Positions 1-11,940 of a stretch of DNA of 64,000 nucleotides are shown here, one piece after another. Location: contig MNCI01011145.1 in NCBI GenBank assembly GCA_015680685.1, positions 878,616-942,615 on the forward strand, in the 5' to 3' direction. Numbering within the stretch: position 1 is the first letter of the stretch; each line of letters begins with the position of its first letter. The stretch is from Gnetum montanum. Its lineage: Eukaryota; Streptophyta; Gnetopsida; Gnetales; Gnetaceae. The translations under genes and the position numbers were made by a program. The notes below the pieces were generated by a model. It made no database searches, was not told the DNA's origin, and was given only the letters and a program-made list of their open reading frames with translations.

Positions 1-1136
1 AGGAGATAGTACCCTTTGTAGACACTCTTTCAATGGAGTATTTCTTACTTGCATTAACAAAGACCAAGCACAATGTATAGTCGGTAAAGTTCATGAGGGA
101 CTATGCGGAGGACACGTAACCCCACAGGCCATGGCAGCTAAAATCCGTCGCTTAGGGTATTATTGGCTGTATATGGAAAAAGACTATCTTACGAAGGTTA
201 AAACGTGTGACACGTGTCAGCGTTATGCGAACCTTATACATGTGTCACCTACGGAACTACACACGACTCAGATTACATGGCCCTTCCAATGATGGGGATT
301 AGACATTATAGGGCCTATCGCAGCAAAATCTTCCGTAGGGCACAGCTTCATAATCACCGCTACCGAGTATTTCACGAAGTGCGTTGAAGCCATCCCTTTG
401 CAAAAGATCACATCTCAACAGGTTTGCCATTTCATTTTGGATAACATCGTAACTAGATTTGGCCTCCCGATGACTATCGTGACCGACAATTGGCCATAAT
501 TTAGTAGTGTGGAAACCAAATCTTTTTGTGATAGCCTTGGTATCAAACAATATTTTTCCTTGCCTTATTACCCACAAGAGAATGGTCAAGTTGAAGTAAC
601 GAATAAGGTCATTATTAATTTGCTTAAGAAAATGCTCAGTAGTAACAAAAGACGATGGCACGAAAAGATCCTCTATGTGCTATGGGCGTATCATACCACA
701 TGTAGAACAACTACAGACAATACACCCTATAGCCTAGTCTATGGATCTGAGGTGGTGCTACCCCTCAAATTACAAGTTCCTTCTCTGTGGATGGTCCTCT
801 CCACGATTATAAATGATGCTCAACACACCGAGTCTCAGATCATGGATTTGGACTCAGTAGAGGAGAAGTGAATATAGATGCTTGATACCATCAAAAAGTA
901 TCAAGATAAGCAGAGGTAGAAGCACCATCATAATCTTCAACAATGTCCAATCGAGAAATGAGATTTGGTTCTCAAGGCCGTTCACAAACCAGTAGGCAAA
1001 TTCTCTGCAAACTGGGAGGGCCCTTTCTTAGTAGCCGGTGTGTATGGCAACGGTGCATTCAAGGTAACAGATATCAACGGAAATGAGTTATCAAACCCCG
1101 TGAACCATATATACTTGAAGCGGTACTACATCTAGT
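1..1136 (+). pseudogene. Ty3/gypsy (Tat-lineage) integrase, 3' end of pol, decayed
   Basis: This is the C-terminal part of a retrotransposon polyprotein; integrase inserts the cDNA into the host genome. Reading the frame that starts at base 2, the H2C2 zinc-binding region lies at about 90-230 (HEGLCGGH, then CDTC). The catalytic core follows with D in GLDIIGPI, D in the TDN motif and E in GQVEVTNK. After a frame change near 870 comes a C-terminal tail with NWEGPF and HIYLKRYY, ending at a stop near 1135. The NWEGP and LKRYY signatures point to the plant Tat lineage rather than chromoviruses. In-frame stops at 290-292 and 497-499 and the frame change make it non-functional. The rest of pol lies left of the window. 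Confidence 0.85.
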
Positions 1137-1164
1137 TGCATATCCAGTGTTAACATCAAGCACA

Positions 1165-1500
1165 ACAATCGTCTGCTATGACATAAAACTGGCATTCTCT
1201 GCACGCGTCCACCACGACGCTAAACTGGCAATGATTGTTCGCTACAACATAAAATTGGCACTTTCTACACGTGTCCACCACGATGCTAAACTGGCAACGA
1301 TCGTCTACCACGACGTAAAACTGGAAAATTGCAATCGTCTGCTACGACGTAAAACTGGCATTTCCTGAACGCATTTGCCACAATGCTAAACTGACATCGG
1401 TAGTCTGCCCAGACTTTAAACTGGGACCATGGTCTGTTGGGACTTAAAACCAGCAACAACAGTCTACCAGGACTTAAAACTGAAACCCACATACTGCCAA
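1165..1500 (+). repeat. Degenerate tandem repeat downstream of Tat integrase
   Basis: A core like GACGTAAAACTGGCA recurs about nine times with spacers such as CACGCGTCCACCACGA. Units near 1175-1370 are the best preserved and later units drift to GACTTAAAACTG. The array begins about 40 bases after the integrase stop. Tat/Ogre-type plant elements are known to carry variable tandem repeats between pol and the 3' LTR, so this is probably part of the element's 3' untranslated region. Confidence 0.7.
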
Positions 1501-2271
1501 CATATGAATCAAGTGAGCGTAAACGTCTCTGCGCAGCTGCAAAACGAATGGGGTGGGATGTTGGGACAGCCCCAACATTGCTACCTCGCGGGCATTTTGC
1601 TGATTCCTCGGATATGCTGAAAGGCATACTACTGATTCCTTGGAGACGTTGTCACTACACCCACTTTAGCGGTGGCACCTCTGAGAGGTTAGTTTCACCG
1701 TCTGGAGCCCCAAGGGAGTTCTCATCAACCACGGCCTTGGGGATCTCCGCTCATCATCACTATCAGACTCTAGCTTCACAAATTCACCTAGCTGGTTCTT
1801 TGCATAACCAGTTGGGTGCGATGAGTCTAATTTTTGGCGATGATATGTTGGGCTAAGCATCAACATTGAGACCCTGGCATCTTGCTATGGTCCCTTACCC
1901 ATGGCCTGCTCACTCTTTCTCACCCTGGATGGTACTTGTTTCAACAACTTCTCCGGCGATTTGGCTGAGCAATGGTGTCTTCTATTTTCTTTTATTATTA
2001 CAGGTTACTTGCTACGAGGACGTCATTCAAAAGTACGTTCACCATTGCAGTGAAGTACAGACAGCGTTTTGAGATGGCCACTTAGGTTAGCCTATCTACT
2101 TAGGAGTGCAACCCTGTCTTCCTCATAATCTGACCTCTTATTCCTATTCCCCTCCTTGGCCATTCCATCTATTTTCCTTGTACAAAATGTGAATATGCAA
2201 CATACGCTTTCCGCATCTACATTACAATCAAGTCCATGAACTGGTGCAATGCAACTCGCCTAGTGGGCACC
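1501..2271. other. Probable 3' untranslated region of the Tat element
   Basis: No coding similarity is visible. Several short open frames exist on both strands but carry no recognisable motif. Its position between the repeat array and the purine run suggests element 3' UTR. Confidence 0.4.
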
Positions 2272-2290
2272 AAGAAAAAAAAGGGGGGAG
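2272..2290 (+). promoter_or_regulatory. Candidate polypurine tract
   Basis: A 19-base all-purine run (A-rich, then six G, then AG) lies between the pol remnant and an LTR-like region. Plus-strand DNA synthesis of LTR retroelements is primed from such tracts, which sit directly upstream of the 3' LTR. The expected TG start of the LTR is not clear right after it, so the assignment is tentative. Confidence 0.4.
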
Positions 2291-2849
2291 TCGGCAAAAT
2301 GGATGAAACACAACTCATCCAAGCCGTGCAGACGTAACACAATTTGTCCAGGCAAGCCCCTTTATCTACAATATGACGGTATAACTCCATGAAAATGCAA
2401 TCATAGGAGGAGGCCTGATTGCTTATGTGCAAAAAGCCATACTCACATACTTGAGTCTTCCCCGAACCTCTCTCTTTTTGCCTCTGTAAGCATTCCCTCC
2501 TGCACCGCTTTATCTTCAATTTTTCTTACTTCTGCACTTCCAGATTGACAGAGCGACACCTGAGTAACCATCGATGGACGTTGTTGGTACTTTTACCCAT
2601 CTGGTGCTTCATATTCTTTGTCGACATCTTTCGGGCAAGCCCCCTAAATGTCAACAAAGAGGGGCCATTGAAACACCGTGAAAATTGCGAATTGGCCTAG
2701 GGTGAAGATTCACGATTCGGGTGAAAGTTTGCAACAGAAATCTAGAAGATAGAACAAGGCAAAGAGGCGCACAGCATCAAGTCTCCAAGTTTCTTAAAAA
2801 TTCTAACTTTGTTTTGTTTTCTCTCTTTACGCCACATTACACAACATAG

Positions 2850-3360
2850 CGTGATGTCGCTCGGCGTAATTCTGCTTAATGTATCGCGATATTGGAAGGT
2901 AGCTTGCTTCGGCAAATATGACAAATTTTAAGGCCTAAGCGGCGAACTATGACTTGCCACATATTCCACCAAGTCTTTTCTTCAGGACTAAATTTACGCT
3001 CCATTACACAGAGCAGTGTAATGAGCTTCGAGGAAGTCAAAGTCAGAGTCCAAAGGAGCGTGGCAGATTGACTTCTTTTTTGCAGATTGGTCGCTTTACG
3101 CTTATTATGCTACGAAGCATAAACAAGCGTAACTTTTTATGAGGTTGACTATTTTTACGCTCCATTACGCTTTTCTACGTAAATAAGCGCAAAGCATCTT
3201 GAGTTAACTACTTTTATGCTCTATTACGCTCTGCTACGCTATGCAGCGTAAACAAGTGTAATATAGAGTTAGCTAAGGCAGTACTAGACACTCACCTGCT
3301 ATCCATATGCAGCAATACGCTTATCAGCGTATCGCAGTGTAATCATGAGGCAGCTTCAGC
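2850..3360 (+). repeat. U3 array of short inverted motifs (ACGCTCCATTACGC / AGCGTAA)
   Basis: Motifs such as TTACGCTCCATTACGC, GCGTAAACAAGCGTAA and CTACGCTATGCAGCGTAA recur many times in both orientations, so the single strand could fold into repeated hairpins. They lie just upstream of the TATA box at 3509. Palindromic repeat clusters in this position are typical of LTR enhancer regions, but the function here is inferred. Confidence 0.5.
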
Positions 3361-3385
3361 AGGAGTGGTTTACAGCGTACTTTGT

Positions 3386-3397
3386 CCCCCCCCCCCC
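3386..3397. repeat. Homopolymer C12
   Basis: Twelve consecutive C bases, inside the putative U3. The length may be affected by sequencing. Confidence 0.9.
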
Positions 3398-3508
3398 AAA
3401 ACGTAATGTGGCATGACCAGCTTCAACATAAAATTGTCAAGTCAACGGCGTTTTGAAAGTTTGAGACACGTGTCATCAAGGCTGTGCCTTCCCACGTGAT
3501 GTTGAACT

Positions 3509-3516
3509 TATAAATA
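3509..3516 (+). promoter_or_regulatory. TATA box of the LTR-like region
   Basis: TATAAATA followed by a C-rich stretch, downstream of the hairpin-motif array. The same box sequence occurs in the LTRs at 11941, 29850 and 31792 in the window. Confidence 0.5.
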
Positions 3517-4150
3517 CCTCAGTTGACGAAAAGGGAGAGGGGGATTTTTCTTCTTTTGAAAGACATAAGGCATTGTTTGAGCATTGGCAACAAGAGCAAT
3601 TAGTCTTTTGGCGAGAACGTTCACGATCATTAGAAGCTTTAAGAAAAGATTACCAAGAGCAAAGGAGCAGATCAGAGATCAAGAGATCATCTAGTACGAT
3701 TGGCAAGGTTTATTGATTAGAAAAAGTTGATCAATAGACATCCAGGCTTGACCTTCCTTGCATTCCACTTTTGGCTTATGAGGTAGATCAAACTTCATTC
3801 TGTACTCCCTTTTAAATAGTTTTCTTGTTGTTTTGTGTATGCTTCGCACAAAGATAAGCGAAGTCTACCATTGGAACGTTGTATGAAATATATTCAGCTT
3901 TCGAGTCAAATCATAGATCTTGGAATTACGCATCTTTTCTAAATCTGATCTTCCTTGTCGCGTTGATGTTATCGTTATTTCAAGCTCTTTACATTATTTT
4001 CTATTCCTTCTAAGATTCACCGAATTAATTCATTTCGTGAAATATACATATAAAATATATATTATCGCAATATTCAATAATTTACTGATTAAATAAGTCC
4101 CTATTTGATCGACAAGACCATTTAGGGCACCTCGGATCTGTTTTCTCCAA

Positions 4151-4669
4151 CACGGCCCTCGCACGGATCCGTGGTTAAGACTGTGTACATGGATCTTCGC
4201 TCGGTATTTCCAACGATCGACATTTTCCATCATTACAAGTATCATGGGAAAAGCATACAAAAACTCCAACAACAACTCCAGCTCATACCAAGCATTAGAA
4301 ATCCAAGTCTTCTTTTCTTTGAGACTTACAATAAGCTTAGATCAAGCTTTCACAAAAGGAAGAGACGTCAACTTCAATTATGCCTCACACATCCTTTGAT
4401 ATGGTGAAGATGTGATTTGAAGACCAACAAAGTATCCACTTATATAGTTGTCATAATATCATGCTTTGGGTAAAAACCAAATTATGGAGTTATAATCCAT
4501 AATTAATCATGACCAAACTGGATATGAGTGGTTACGTATTCTTTTGAAATATTACATACTTTGGATGTTGTTATTTTCAGCTAACATGCCAAGAATAATT
4601 TGTCAACATGGCAACTGTTACAACATGAAGGTGTCTTAAACTTAAAATTAACACACCTAATACATTGAT
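4151..4669. other. No recognisable gene
   Basis: AT-rich sequence between the LTR-like region and the LINE. Short frames on both strands show no domain or motif. Confidence 0.5.
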
Positions 4670-6250
4670 CATGTGAAATGTATCAAGGAAGAAGATGAAA
4701 TAATTTCAATAAAAGATAATGAAATTTTAAATGGGTTGAAATTTTATTTTTAAAAATTATTAAATGAAAAATTTCCAAGAGAAGAAATCTAAGAAGAAGA
4801 ACTAAATTTTGGTTTGGTTAATGAACTTTCCTTTTTTGAGTTGAAAAAAACCTTATTAAAGATGGAAAATGGAATAGCTATTGGATCAGAAAACATTCCT
4901 ATAGAAGCTTGGAAAGCATTAAGAGATATAGGAGTTTCTTGGCTCACATACTTATTTAAGAAAATTTTAAACAATGGAGAAATATACAACAATTGGAGAA
5001 AAATCTCTATTGCTTCCATTTAAAAAAATAATGGAGATGTACAAAATTATGCAAACTATAGAGTGATCAAGCTAATGACCCATACTATGAAGCTTTTTAA
5101 GATAGTCATAGAGCAAAATATTAGCCTTGAATGAACAGTATTAGAAAATTAATTTGGATTTATGCTAGGAAAATCAACTGTAGAGATTTTTTTTTCCTAA
5201 TATAACAATTGATGACAAAATTTGAAAAACATAGAATAGATCTACATATGATTTTCATTAACTTGGAAAAAGCATATGATAGAACATCTAAAGATATTAT
5301 TTGGTGGGCCTTGTAAAGGAAAAACATTCATAATAAATATATTAAAGTGATTTAAGAAATTTATGAAGGAGTTGCCACTAAAATTAGAACATCTTGTGGA
5401 ACAACATCAAATTTTTCAGTTGTAGTAGGTCTACATCAAGGGTTTGCACTTAGCCTATACTTATTTTCCATTATTATGGATGAATTAACAAAGAAGATAC
5501 AAGATAAAATCCCTTGGTGTATGCTATTTGCAAATGATATTGTATTGGTGGATACAACTCTTGAAAATATTGCTTCTAAACTAGAGAAGTGGAGACATTC
5601 CCAAGAATCAAAAATCTTAAAAATTAGTAGAAATAAGGTAGAATATATGAAATTTAATTTTAATAATAGCATAAATAGTGGTGAAATAGAAGTGACAACT
5701 CAAGGCAAAAACGTCTCTCACTATAAATAGTTATGTTGCATAGGATAATTAATAAAGATATAGAAATAGAATTGAGGTATGATTGTCAAAATGGATTTAA
5801 GCTAGTGATGTTCTTTGTAATAAAAAAAATACCAATAAAATTAAAGAGGAAATTCTATAGGACAATAATCAAACCTACTATATTATATGGTGTTGAACAT
5901 TAGACATTACAAAAGAGGCATAAATAATATATTAATGTTGAAGAAAAGGAAATGCTTTAATGAATGTTAAATGTTACCATAAGAGATAAACTACATAATA
6001 TAAACATCTATGATAGCTTAGATAGTTTGGACATGTGCAAAGCAGATCAAATAATGAGTTAATAAACAAAGTTACTACATCACTATTCTAGGAAAGCCAC
6101 TAAAAGGAAAGCCAAAGAAGACATGGAAACAAACATTTGAAGATGATTTGATGAAAATCCAAATAAACAAAGACCTAACATTTCATAGAGAAAAATGACA
6201 AAGAAGAGCTCATATAGTTAACCCTATTTTATTATGATAAGACTAGGATG
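4670..6250 (+). mobile_element. RTE-clade LINE fragment (reverse transcriptase and 3' tail), decayed
   Basis: This is a 5'-truncated non-LTR retrotransposon. Spread over frames with many stops are the region before RT (4814-5020, with an ENIPIEAWKAL motif), a degraded RT core (5040-5600) and the catalytic motif as FANDIVLVD at about 5525, where YADD is expected. The tail (5880-6200) has YGVE near 5890 and GKPKKTWKQ near 6110. That arrangement, with a GRPRKTW-type motif near the C-terminus and a 3' end rich in GATGATGTT, is typical of plant RTE elements. The missing first catalytic-motif Asp, many stops and missing endonuclease show it is dead. It abuts the chromovirus remnant at about 6255. 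Confidence 0.8.
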
Positions 6251-6256
6251 ATGATG

Positions 6257-7694
6257 TTGATCATTATTGTTTACAATTCCAATGAAAATGAGCATGTATC
6301 ACATTTGAGGAAAGTGTTTTTCAAATTACATGTTGCTTAGTTAGTAGTAAATGTGAAGAGATTCCACTTCCTCAAAATTAAATGTATATATTTGGGTCAT
6401 ACCATCTGCAAAAACCAAGTGAAGGACAAGCCTAATAAGAGTAAGGAAATTAGAGATTAGCCTTCACTAAGGAATGTTGGAGAGGTAAGATCTTTTCTTA
6501 GGTTGGCTAGTTTTTACAGGAGATTTATTCAACATTTTAGTTCTATTACATGGTCAATTATTTCTTATTTGAAAAAAAGTAAAGATTTTATTTTGGATGA
6601 TAAGGAAGAGATATTATTCAAATCCTTGAATACAAAAATTTGTAGTCTTCTGGTGCTTGCCATTCCAAACTTTGCCAAACGTTTTGAAGTGGAGGTGAAT
6701 GCAAGTCAACTTGAGGTTAATGATGTTTAATCCTAAGAAGATAAGACCATTCCATTTTTCTTATAGAAGATAAATGAATCAATATAAAAGTATAGTGTCT
6801 ATGAAAAGGAATTGTATGCTATACTTCAAGTTATTAAACATTGGAGACCTTACTTGTTGGGAAGTGAGTTTTTACTTTTGAATAATTACCAAGCATTGTA
6901 ATTTTTGAATTCACAAAAGAAGCTAAGTGTTAAGCATATGAAATGGGTAGAGTTTCTCCAAGATTTTTACTTTGTGCTAAACCACAAAAGTGAAAAAAGT
7001 AATGTAGTATGTGCACAAGTAGAGGAACTTAAGGTTTTTTCTTCTTTGTATAAAGATGGTGATGACTTTAGTAAGATTTAGAAGGATCCCAATACTTCAT
7101 TACTTAGTAGAGTGAATAGGTGTAGATACTATCATCTATAGCATGAACTTATCTCCAAGAATGATAACATATATGTGCCAAATTATGATTTTAAATCAAA
7201 TATTTTGTATAAGAAGCATACTTGTGGTATGGCTGGACATATGGGTAAGACCAAGACATATAAACTTGCTACAAAAAGCTCTTTCTAGCTAGGTATGTGA
7301 AATTATGTAAATAATTTTGTTAGGGAGTATCATCTTTGTCAAAAATTTAAAGGAAGAGGTATTTCTAGTTACTATTTACCTTTGTTAATTCCTAATTCTC
7401 CATGAGAGAGTATTTCTATGAATTTTATGTGTGAACTTCCAAAAACATAATTTGGATATGATTCTATTTTTGTTATAGTGGATAGATTTTCCAAAATGGA
7501 ACATTTCATTTCTTGTAAAAGAAGCAATGATACATCTCATGTTACTCATTTGTTTTTCTAGCATGTTATATTACATGGAATTTCTTTAAACATTGTGAGA
7601 GATAGAGATGTGAGATTCACAAGTCACTTTTGGAGGTTATTGTGGAAGTTCTTAGGTACCAAGTTGTTCACTTTAAGTATCTATCATTCACAAA
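6257..7694 (+). pseudogene. Chromovirus (Ty3/gypsy) RT end, RNase H and integrase, first part
   Basis: Polyprotein fragment of a chromovirus-type retrotransposon. The order seen is the end of RT (LRKVFFKL; FLRLASFYRRFI at about 6500), RNase H (YSVYEKELYAILQVIKHWRPYL, about 6790-6860), the integrase zinc region (HTCGMAGHMG then YHLCQKFKG, about 7215-7350) and the integrase core ([11 protein letters not shown] at about 7468, then RDRDVRFTSHFW at about 7600). The frame breaks at 7694, where a minus-strand solo LTR is inserted. Several in-frame stops, mostly CAG/CAA to TAG/TAA type, show age. The left edge touches the LINE tail; the 5' half of pol is not seen. Confidence 0.85.
7690..7694. repeat. 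Target site duplication ACAAA (left copy)
   Basis: ACAAA immediately left of the solo LTR; the identical five bases follow it at 8517-8521. Five-base duplications are the signature of LTR-element integration. Confidence 0.9.
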
Positions 7695-8516
7695 TGATGA
7701 GTGGCGAGGTATCCCTATGCTCAACCATATGAATATGAATATGAGTGATATTTCCAAGGACTAAGTGCTTATGTGCCTTCACAAAATCCGGATGGGTTAG
7801 TCAATCATTGTCTTCCCAAGCTTACTTGTATAGTGCATTTGTATGGTTAAGTAAACTTGAGGTATATGATTTTTATATATTTTTTGATGTTTTATGTCCT
7901 GGTGCTACAAAGGAAGAAGTGAACTAATTAAGTAACTAATTTAATTTAACTAATCGACTATGCTCTAACTGGTCCTAACACCAACATCTATTCCCACTTG
8001 TTATACACAACTTGAACTAGTGCAACACTCTTGGGATTACCAAACGCTAATCGTTACTAGGTTACCAAGTGTTTCACACATGATTGAAGTGGTCGTACTG
8101 AGTGTGCTTACTTGGGAGAGTTAACAAGGTGAGAGAGAGAACATTAACTAAAAAGCATTAAATAACTGTAAATAACATTAAATAAGTTATTTTGAATGCT
8201 ATAAGCTTTATCACAAAGTTCATCTTTATTTCTAGCCACAAGGTATGCTTAGGTACACAATGCTCGAATAAGGATCTGTTCACTTTATGACTCCTACTGT
8301 GGACACTTAGAAATAATTCTAACTCTAAGGAAGGAAAATTGCAAGAGTTCGAGTAAGGGACTAAGACTAACTATGCAAACCAAGCACACCTACCTCTTCT
8401 TTATAGGCAATGAGGTGGGTCCTAACATCGGATGCTCGATATCACTTGTTGAGCTTTGATATTGCAAACCCAATATCATGGATGCAATATCGCAGCCTCA
8501 ATATCATGGTTCATCA
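7695..8516 (-). mobile_element. Solo LTR of the TGATGA family, minus strand
   Basis: An 822-base LTR in reverse orientation begins TGATGA and ends TCATCA, a perfect six-base terminal inverted repeat, and is flanked by ACAAA on both sides. Read on the minus strand it has U3 motifs like GATATTG, a TATAAAG box, a conserved R segment (CACAGTAGGAGTC) and the U5 end GGGATACCTCGCCACTCATCA. It therefore belongs to the same superfamily as elements A-E. The absence of internal sequence indicates LTR-LTR recombination after insertion into the chromovirus integrase. Confidence 0.93.
8396..8405 (-). promoter_or_regulatory. TATA box of the solo LTR
   Basis: On the minus strand TATAAAGAAG lies between the U3 motifs and the conserved R segment, the same position as in the other LTRs of the family. 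Confidence 0.6.
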
Positions 8517-8521
8517 ACAAA
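8517..8521. repeat. Target site duplication ACAAA (right copy)
   Basis: Second copy of the duplication flanking the solo LTR; the integrase frame resumes directly after it. Confidence 0.9.
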
Positions 8522-9430
8522 GTAATGGATAAATAGAGGTTGTGATAAATAATTGCTAAAGATTTTGAGATGTCTTTGTGAAGATTAGCTAAATAGAATA
8601 GAAATTGTCTTGGATTAGGCTAAATTTAGCTATAAAAACTCTTTTCATTTCAACATTGATAAAAGTTCATTTATGGTAAATTATGAGTATAATCCTAAAA
8701 TGGTAGATAACTTGATAAAATTTAATGGTTTTGCTCATGTCAATTTAGATTTTGTGCAAAGTATGCAAAACCTGCATAAGCAGGTAAAGGCAAAGCTTAA
8801 AAATAAGGAAAAAGAGTTTACTATTAATAAAAATTTGGAAAAGAGGAAGGTGAATTTTGAAGTTAATGGCTATGTTTGGCTTCATTTAGGTAAGAAGAAA
8901 TTAAGGAATGTGACCTAATCAAGCTTAAATCAAGGAGAGTTGATCTATTTTAAATTAGGGCCAAGATCAATGACAATGCCTATGAACTCAATATTCCTTA
9001 TGATTTGTCTTTTTTCTGGCATTTTTAATGTTTTAGATATAACTTCATACTATAGAAAGGTACTTGTATTAGACTTGAAGGATAATGAGGAGGTTCTCAA
9101 AGATGTAATTGAAGGTGCCACATTAGGCATGTCTAGAAAGCCAATTATTATACAATGAACATAGGCTATTATAATAAGAGAAAGAAAGAGACATAAGTAC
9201 CTATTCCATTGAAATGATGAGGAGCTTGGGAATGAATGGTATATTGTTGAAAGTGATTTGGGTATGTGCGGGCTTGATGCCATTCCAAATGTGAAACCCC
9301 TTTGAGTCAAAGTGTTTTTCTAAGGATAAGGAAAATGATGAGGATAGCAACCCATAATTTTATTATATTTTGCATCATCAATATTCTTCGAAGTCATAGG
9401 AGTCAAATAATTATGTTTGGTTTTCTCTTT
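8522..9430 (+). pseudogene. Chromovirus integrase, second part and C-terminus
   Basis: This continues the integrase interrupted at 7694. The first codons after the duplication correspond to the motif around the catalytic Glu (NGxIEVV). There follow a frame equivalent to LKILRCLCED, then MVNYEYNPKMVDNL (8673) and HLGKKKLRNV (to about 8916). A frame-shifted tail has AKINDNAY and the chromodomain-proximal FNVLDI motif (about 8960-9040). The order matches plant chromoviruses, which end with INDNAY..FNVADL. From 9060 to 9430 similarity fades into decayed 3' sequence. Confidence 0.78.
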
Positions 9431-10160
9431 AGAGGTGATTTTTTTATTTATATAGGTTAGGCAAGCAACTACAACACCACTGTGACTCATAGGAGGCCCC
9501 TATATGTAATTGTGAGCTACTGTAGTTGGTTGCTTAAGGGTAAATCTTTTCTGTTTCATGTTCTACATTATAGTCCAAGACTGATGCGATCACAAGAGAT
9601 AATAAATTGAGAGTGCAAGTTGTAGTCTAATTGTACCCAATAAATTGTAAGCTACTGGTTGTTGCAATCCTAGAAGAAACAATGATAAGAAATTAGCATG
9701 GTTTACCAGTGTGAAGAGCTATGAGGCATAGTCTTGTCATAGTTTGTGAGATGCAAGTGGTTGTGATTTGTGGGTGCTTGTACTTTTGAAAAAGAATAAA
9801 AATTTTAAAAGCCACAAATGGTCACTTGAGATTATATAAAGACCAGAGATGCTTCAATAGTGTTTGAGCCCTATCTTCCATATCATTAGAAGCTCTTGAG
9901 TGGAGAAGAGTATCTCAATTGTTAGGTTACATTGTGTTGCTCACCTTTAGCATTTACCTTGATGATTATGATAGTAAGAGGTGATTGTCTTGGGTCTTAT
10001 TCTAGATCCTTGATTGTGTTATACTTCTAGCATTTATACTCTAATTCTAAAATTGAATAAATAATTGTCCTATCTTGTTCATGCTTCGTTATCTTTTGAC
10101 TCCATTAAAGTTGTGTTCTAAGGGAATTAACTATTATTGTGATTGGGGTTTGCACCATTT
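9430..10160 (+). mobile_element. Probable 3' LTR of the chromovirus (approximate)
   Basis: Follows the end of pol at the expected distance and has a TATATAAA box at 9833-9840 with transcribed-type, U5-like sequence after it (to about 10160). No paired 5' LTR remains in the window, so the ends are estimates. Confidence 0.4.
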
Positions 10161-11410
10161 AATTTTTAATGTCAAATGTCTATCAATAAACAACCTTTGA
10201 ATTTTTGGACATAGTAAAATCTAAAGATTTATCTAACATACCATATTTCTCTCCCTTGAGTTAGGTCCTAAGATGATAGCCTCATTTTCTATAGCTCAAA
10301 GGTAGTAACTTAACATTCAAGTTTCTCTAGTAATCAACTAACCTCATTCTTGATGCTAACTCTACCATAATTTCATCATCAATTGTATCATGCCATCAAT
10401 ATTACCACTTTAGTTTGTCATATAAATCATAGAATCATCATCAATAGTTACGAGATAATAAACATCAAAACAGGAATAACATGTAAATAATGCTAGTAAT
10501 TGAACAGCCTATATGTGAGAACAACATCTTGAAAAATTATCATCATGAGTTCCATATCCAACCAAATAAACATAACATAAATAGAATTAGTGCTAGAAAC
10601 AAAGCATAAGATTTTCTAAATAGTGTGGATAATGGGTGCCAAATCCACAAAAAAAATAGTATCACTTAGCGTAGCCATTCAAATTAAAAATAGTAATCAA
10701 CAACATACAACAAATCTTAAAAATAGTTTGTTACCAAGATGCTATAACTCACAAAATATCTAAGAAAGCCATAAATTAATAAGCAAATATTATATAGTTT
10801 TTAGGATCTTGGTAAAGTGAAAGTTATGGGCATAAAAAAAAGATAAACTTGATTGATAATTCCAGCTAAAGTAAAAATAATTATTTAAGTAGTGCAAACT
10901 ATTGTAACCAAAGTAAAATGACATATACTCATAGAAAATTGAATATTTAAAATGGTTATCAATTAAGATAATGATTAATTAACATTGATGATGAAATTTT
11001 ATCGTGAAAATTAACTCCACCTTGAAAATGGACAAACTAAATGATCATCTAATGGGTAAGAGTGTAACGAGTTTGCATCATCTATCCATAACTAAAACAT
11101 GCCAAATCCGTAAATCACAGTCTAGCAGCATTGAGGATTGGAAGGAATAGCGTGGCTCGATCGATTGAGATTCAAGCTTTATCTCCCTCTTTTTCAGTTT
11201 TAAAAACATCTCTTATGCACTGTTTTCACTTTTTAACTTTAACTTTGTGACCCAGTCCCAATCCGACACTCTGAGTCCAAATCCGACGCTTTATCTTTGT
11301 GGGAAGTTTTATTAATAAAAAGGAGTGTCAAATACATAAACCACATTAAGTCATCGAGAATAAATATGGAAACACTTTAACTTTGTGAACCAATATTCAA
11401 TAATTATAAT
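10161..11410. other. No recognisable gene; AT-rich
   Basis: No motif was found on either strand. The stretch lies downstream, on the minus strand, of the Copia gag remnant at 11415-11790 and may be more of that element, but nothing in the sequence proves it. Confidence 0.4.
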
Positions 11411-11414
11411 TAGA

Positions 11415-11790
11415 TTTACCTTCAGTTATGACTATAAACAAGTCTATTATTTCTTCATCAACATCTCTCTTAGAAGAAACATGTCTAGTATCTTTCTCCT
11501 TTTTCTTTGAAAATTTACAATCCTTCTTCAGGTGGCCATGTTTCCCATAGTTTCAATATTTTGATGTTCTCTTGAGAGCATCTTCAATAACTTTCTTGAA
11601 TTTAGAATTATTCTTATTAAAGTATTTATTTAATTATTATTTTCTTGGTCCTTTAATTACCAATGCTTTAGTAGGTGCAAGCTTAGATCACTTTCTTTGA
11701 AGTTCTTCAATTATTGGCCATCCTACAACTTTATCAAATTCTAAAGAGGTACTTGTACTAATAATATTTTAAATAATATTTTCGCATGAA
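11415..11790 (-). pseudogene. Copia gag remnant with zinc knuckle
   Basis: On the minus strand the frame reads KFKKVIEDALKRTSKYWNYG and continues with a KHGHLKKDCKF segment at about 11500-11600. This is a CCHC nucleic-acid-binding knuckle in which the first two Cys have become Tyr, and the lysine-rich stretch after it is typical of Ty1/copia gag. The upstream gag part is degraded. Element A is inserted just beyond it at 11841. Confidence 0.6.
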
Positions 11791-11835
11791 TCATAAAGTA
11801 ATTATAACAAGACAATACATTGATCATCTTGTTTC

Positions 11836-11840
11836 ATTGT
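11836..11840. repeat. Presumed target duplication of element A (left)
   Basis: ATTGT precedes the 5' LTR. The partner copy is missing because the 3' LTR is truncated at 18888. Confidence 0.4.
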
Positions 11841-11849
11841 TGATGAGAC

Positions 11850-11930
11850 GTGATATCGCATGGGCCGCGATATCGCGTACGCGATATCGTGTCTTCCCCT
11901 GCAACATTGCGTACGTGATATCGCGGTCCG
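11850..11930 (+). repeat. U3 palindromes GCGATATCGC
   Basis: GATATCGC-type palindromes occur about five times within 80 bases just upstream of the TATA box. Decayed versions occupy the same place in the other family members. Confidence 0.7.
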
Positions 11931-11940
11931 CCGCCAAATC

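Larger units (their letters stand above)
2291..4150 (+). mobile_element. Probable 3' LTR of the Tat element (approximate ends)
   Basis: The region follows the candidate polypurine tract. It has a repeat-rich upstream part (2850-3360), a TATAAATA box at 3509-3516 and a transcribed-type region after it, the order U3-R-U5 of an LTR. No second LTR or primer-binding site is visible, so both boundaries are estimates. The right end is placed before the change of composition near 4150. Confidence 0.45.

Noticed and set aside
299-661. 120-residue open frame on the minus strand
   Set aside because: It is antisense to the integrase, which shows clear motifs on the plus strand.
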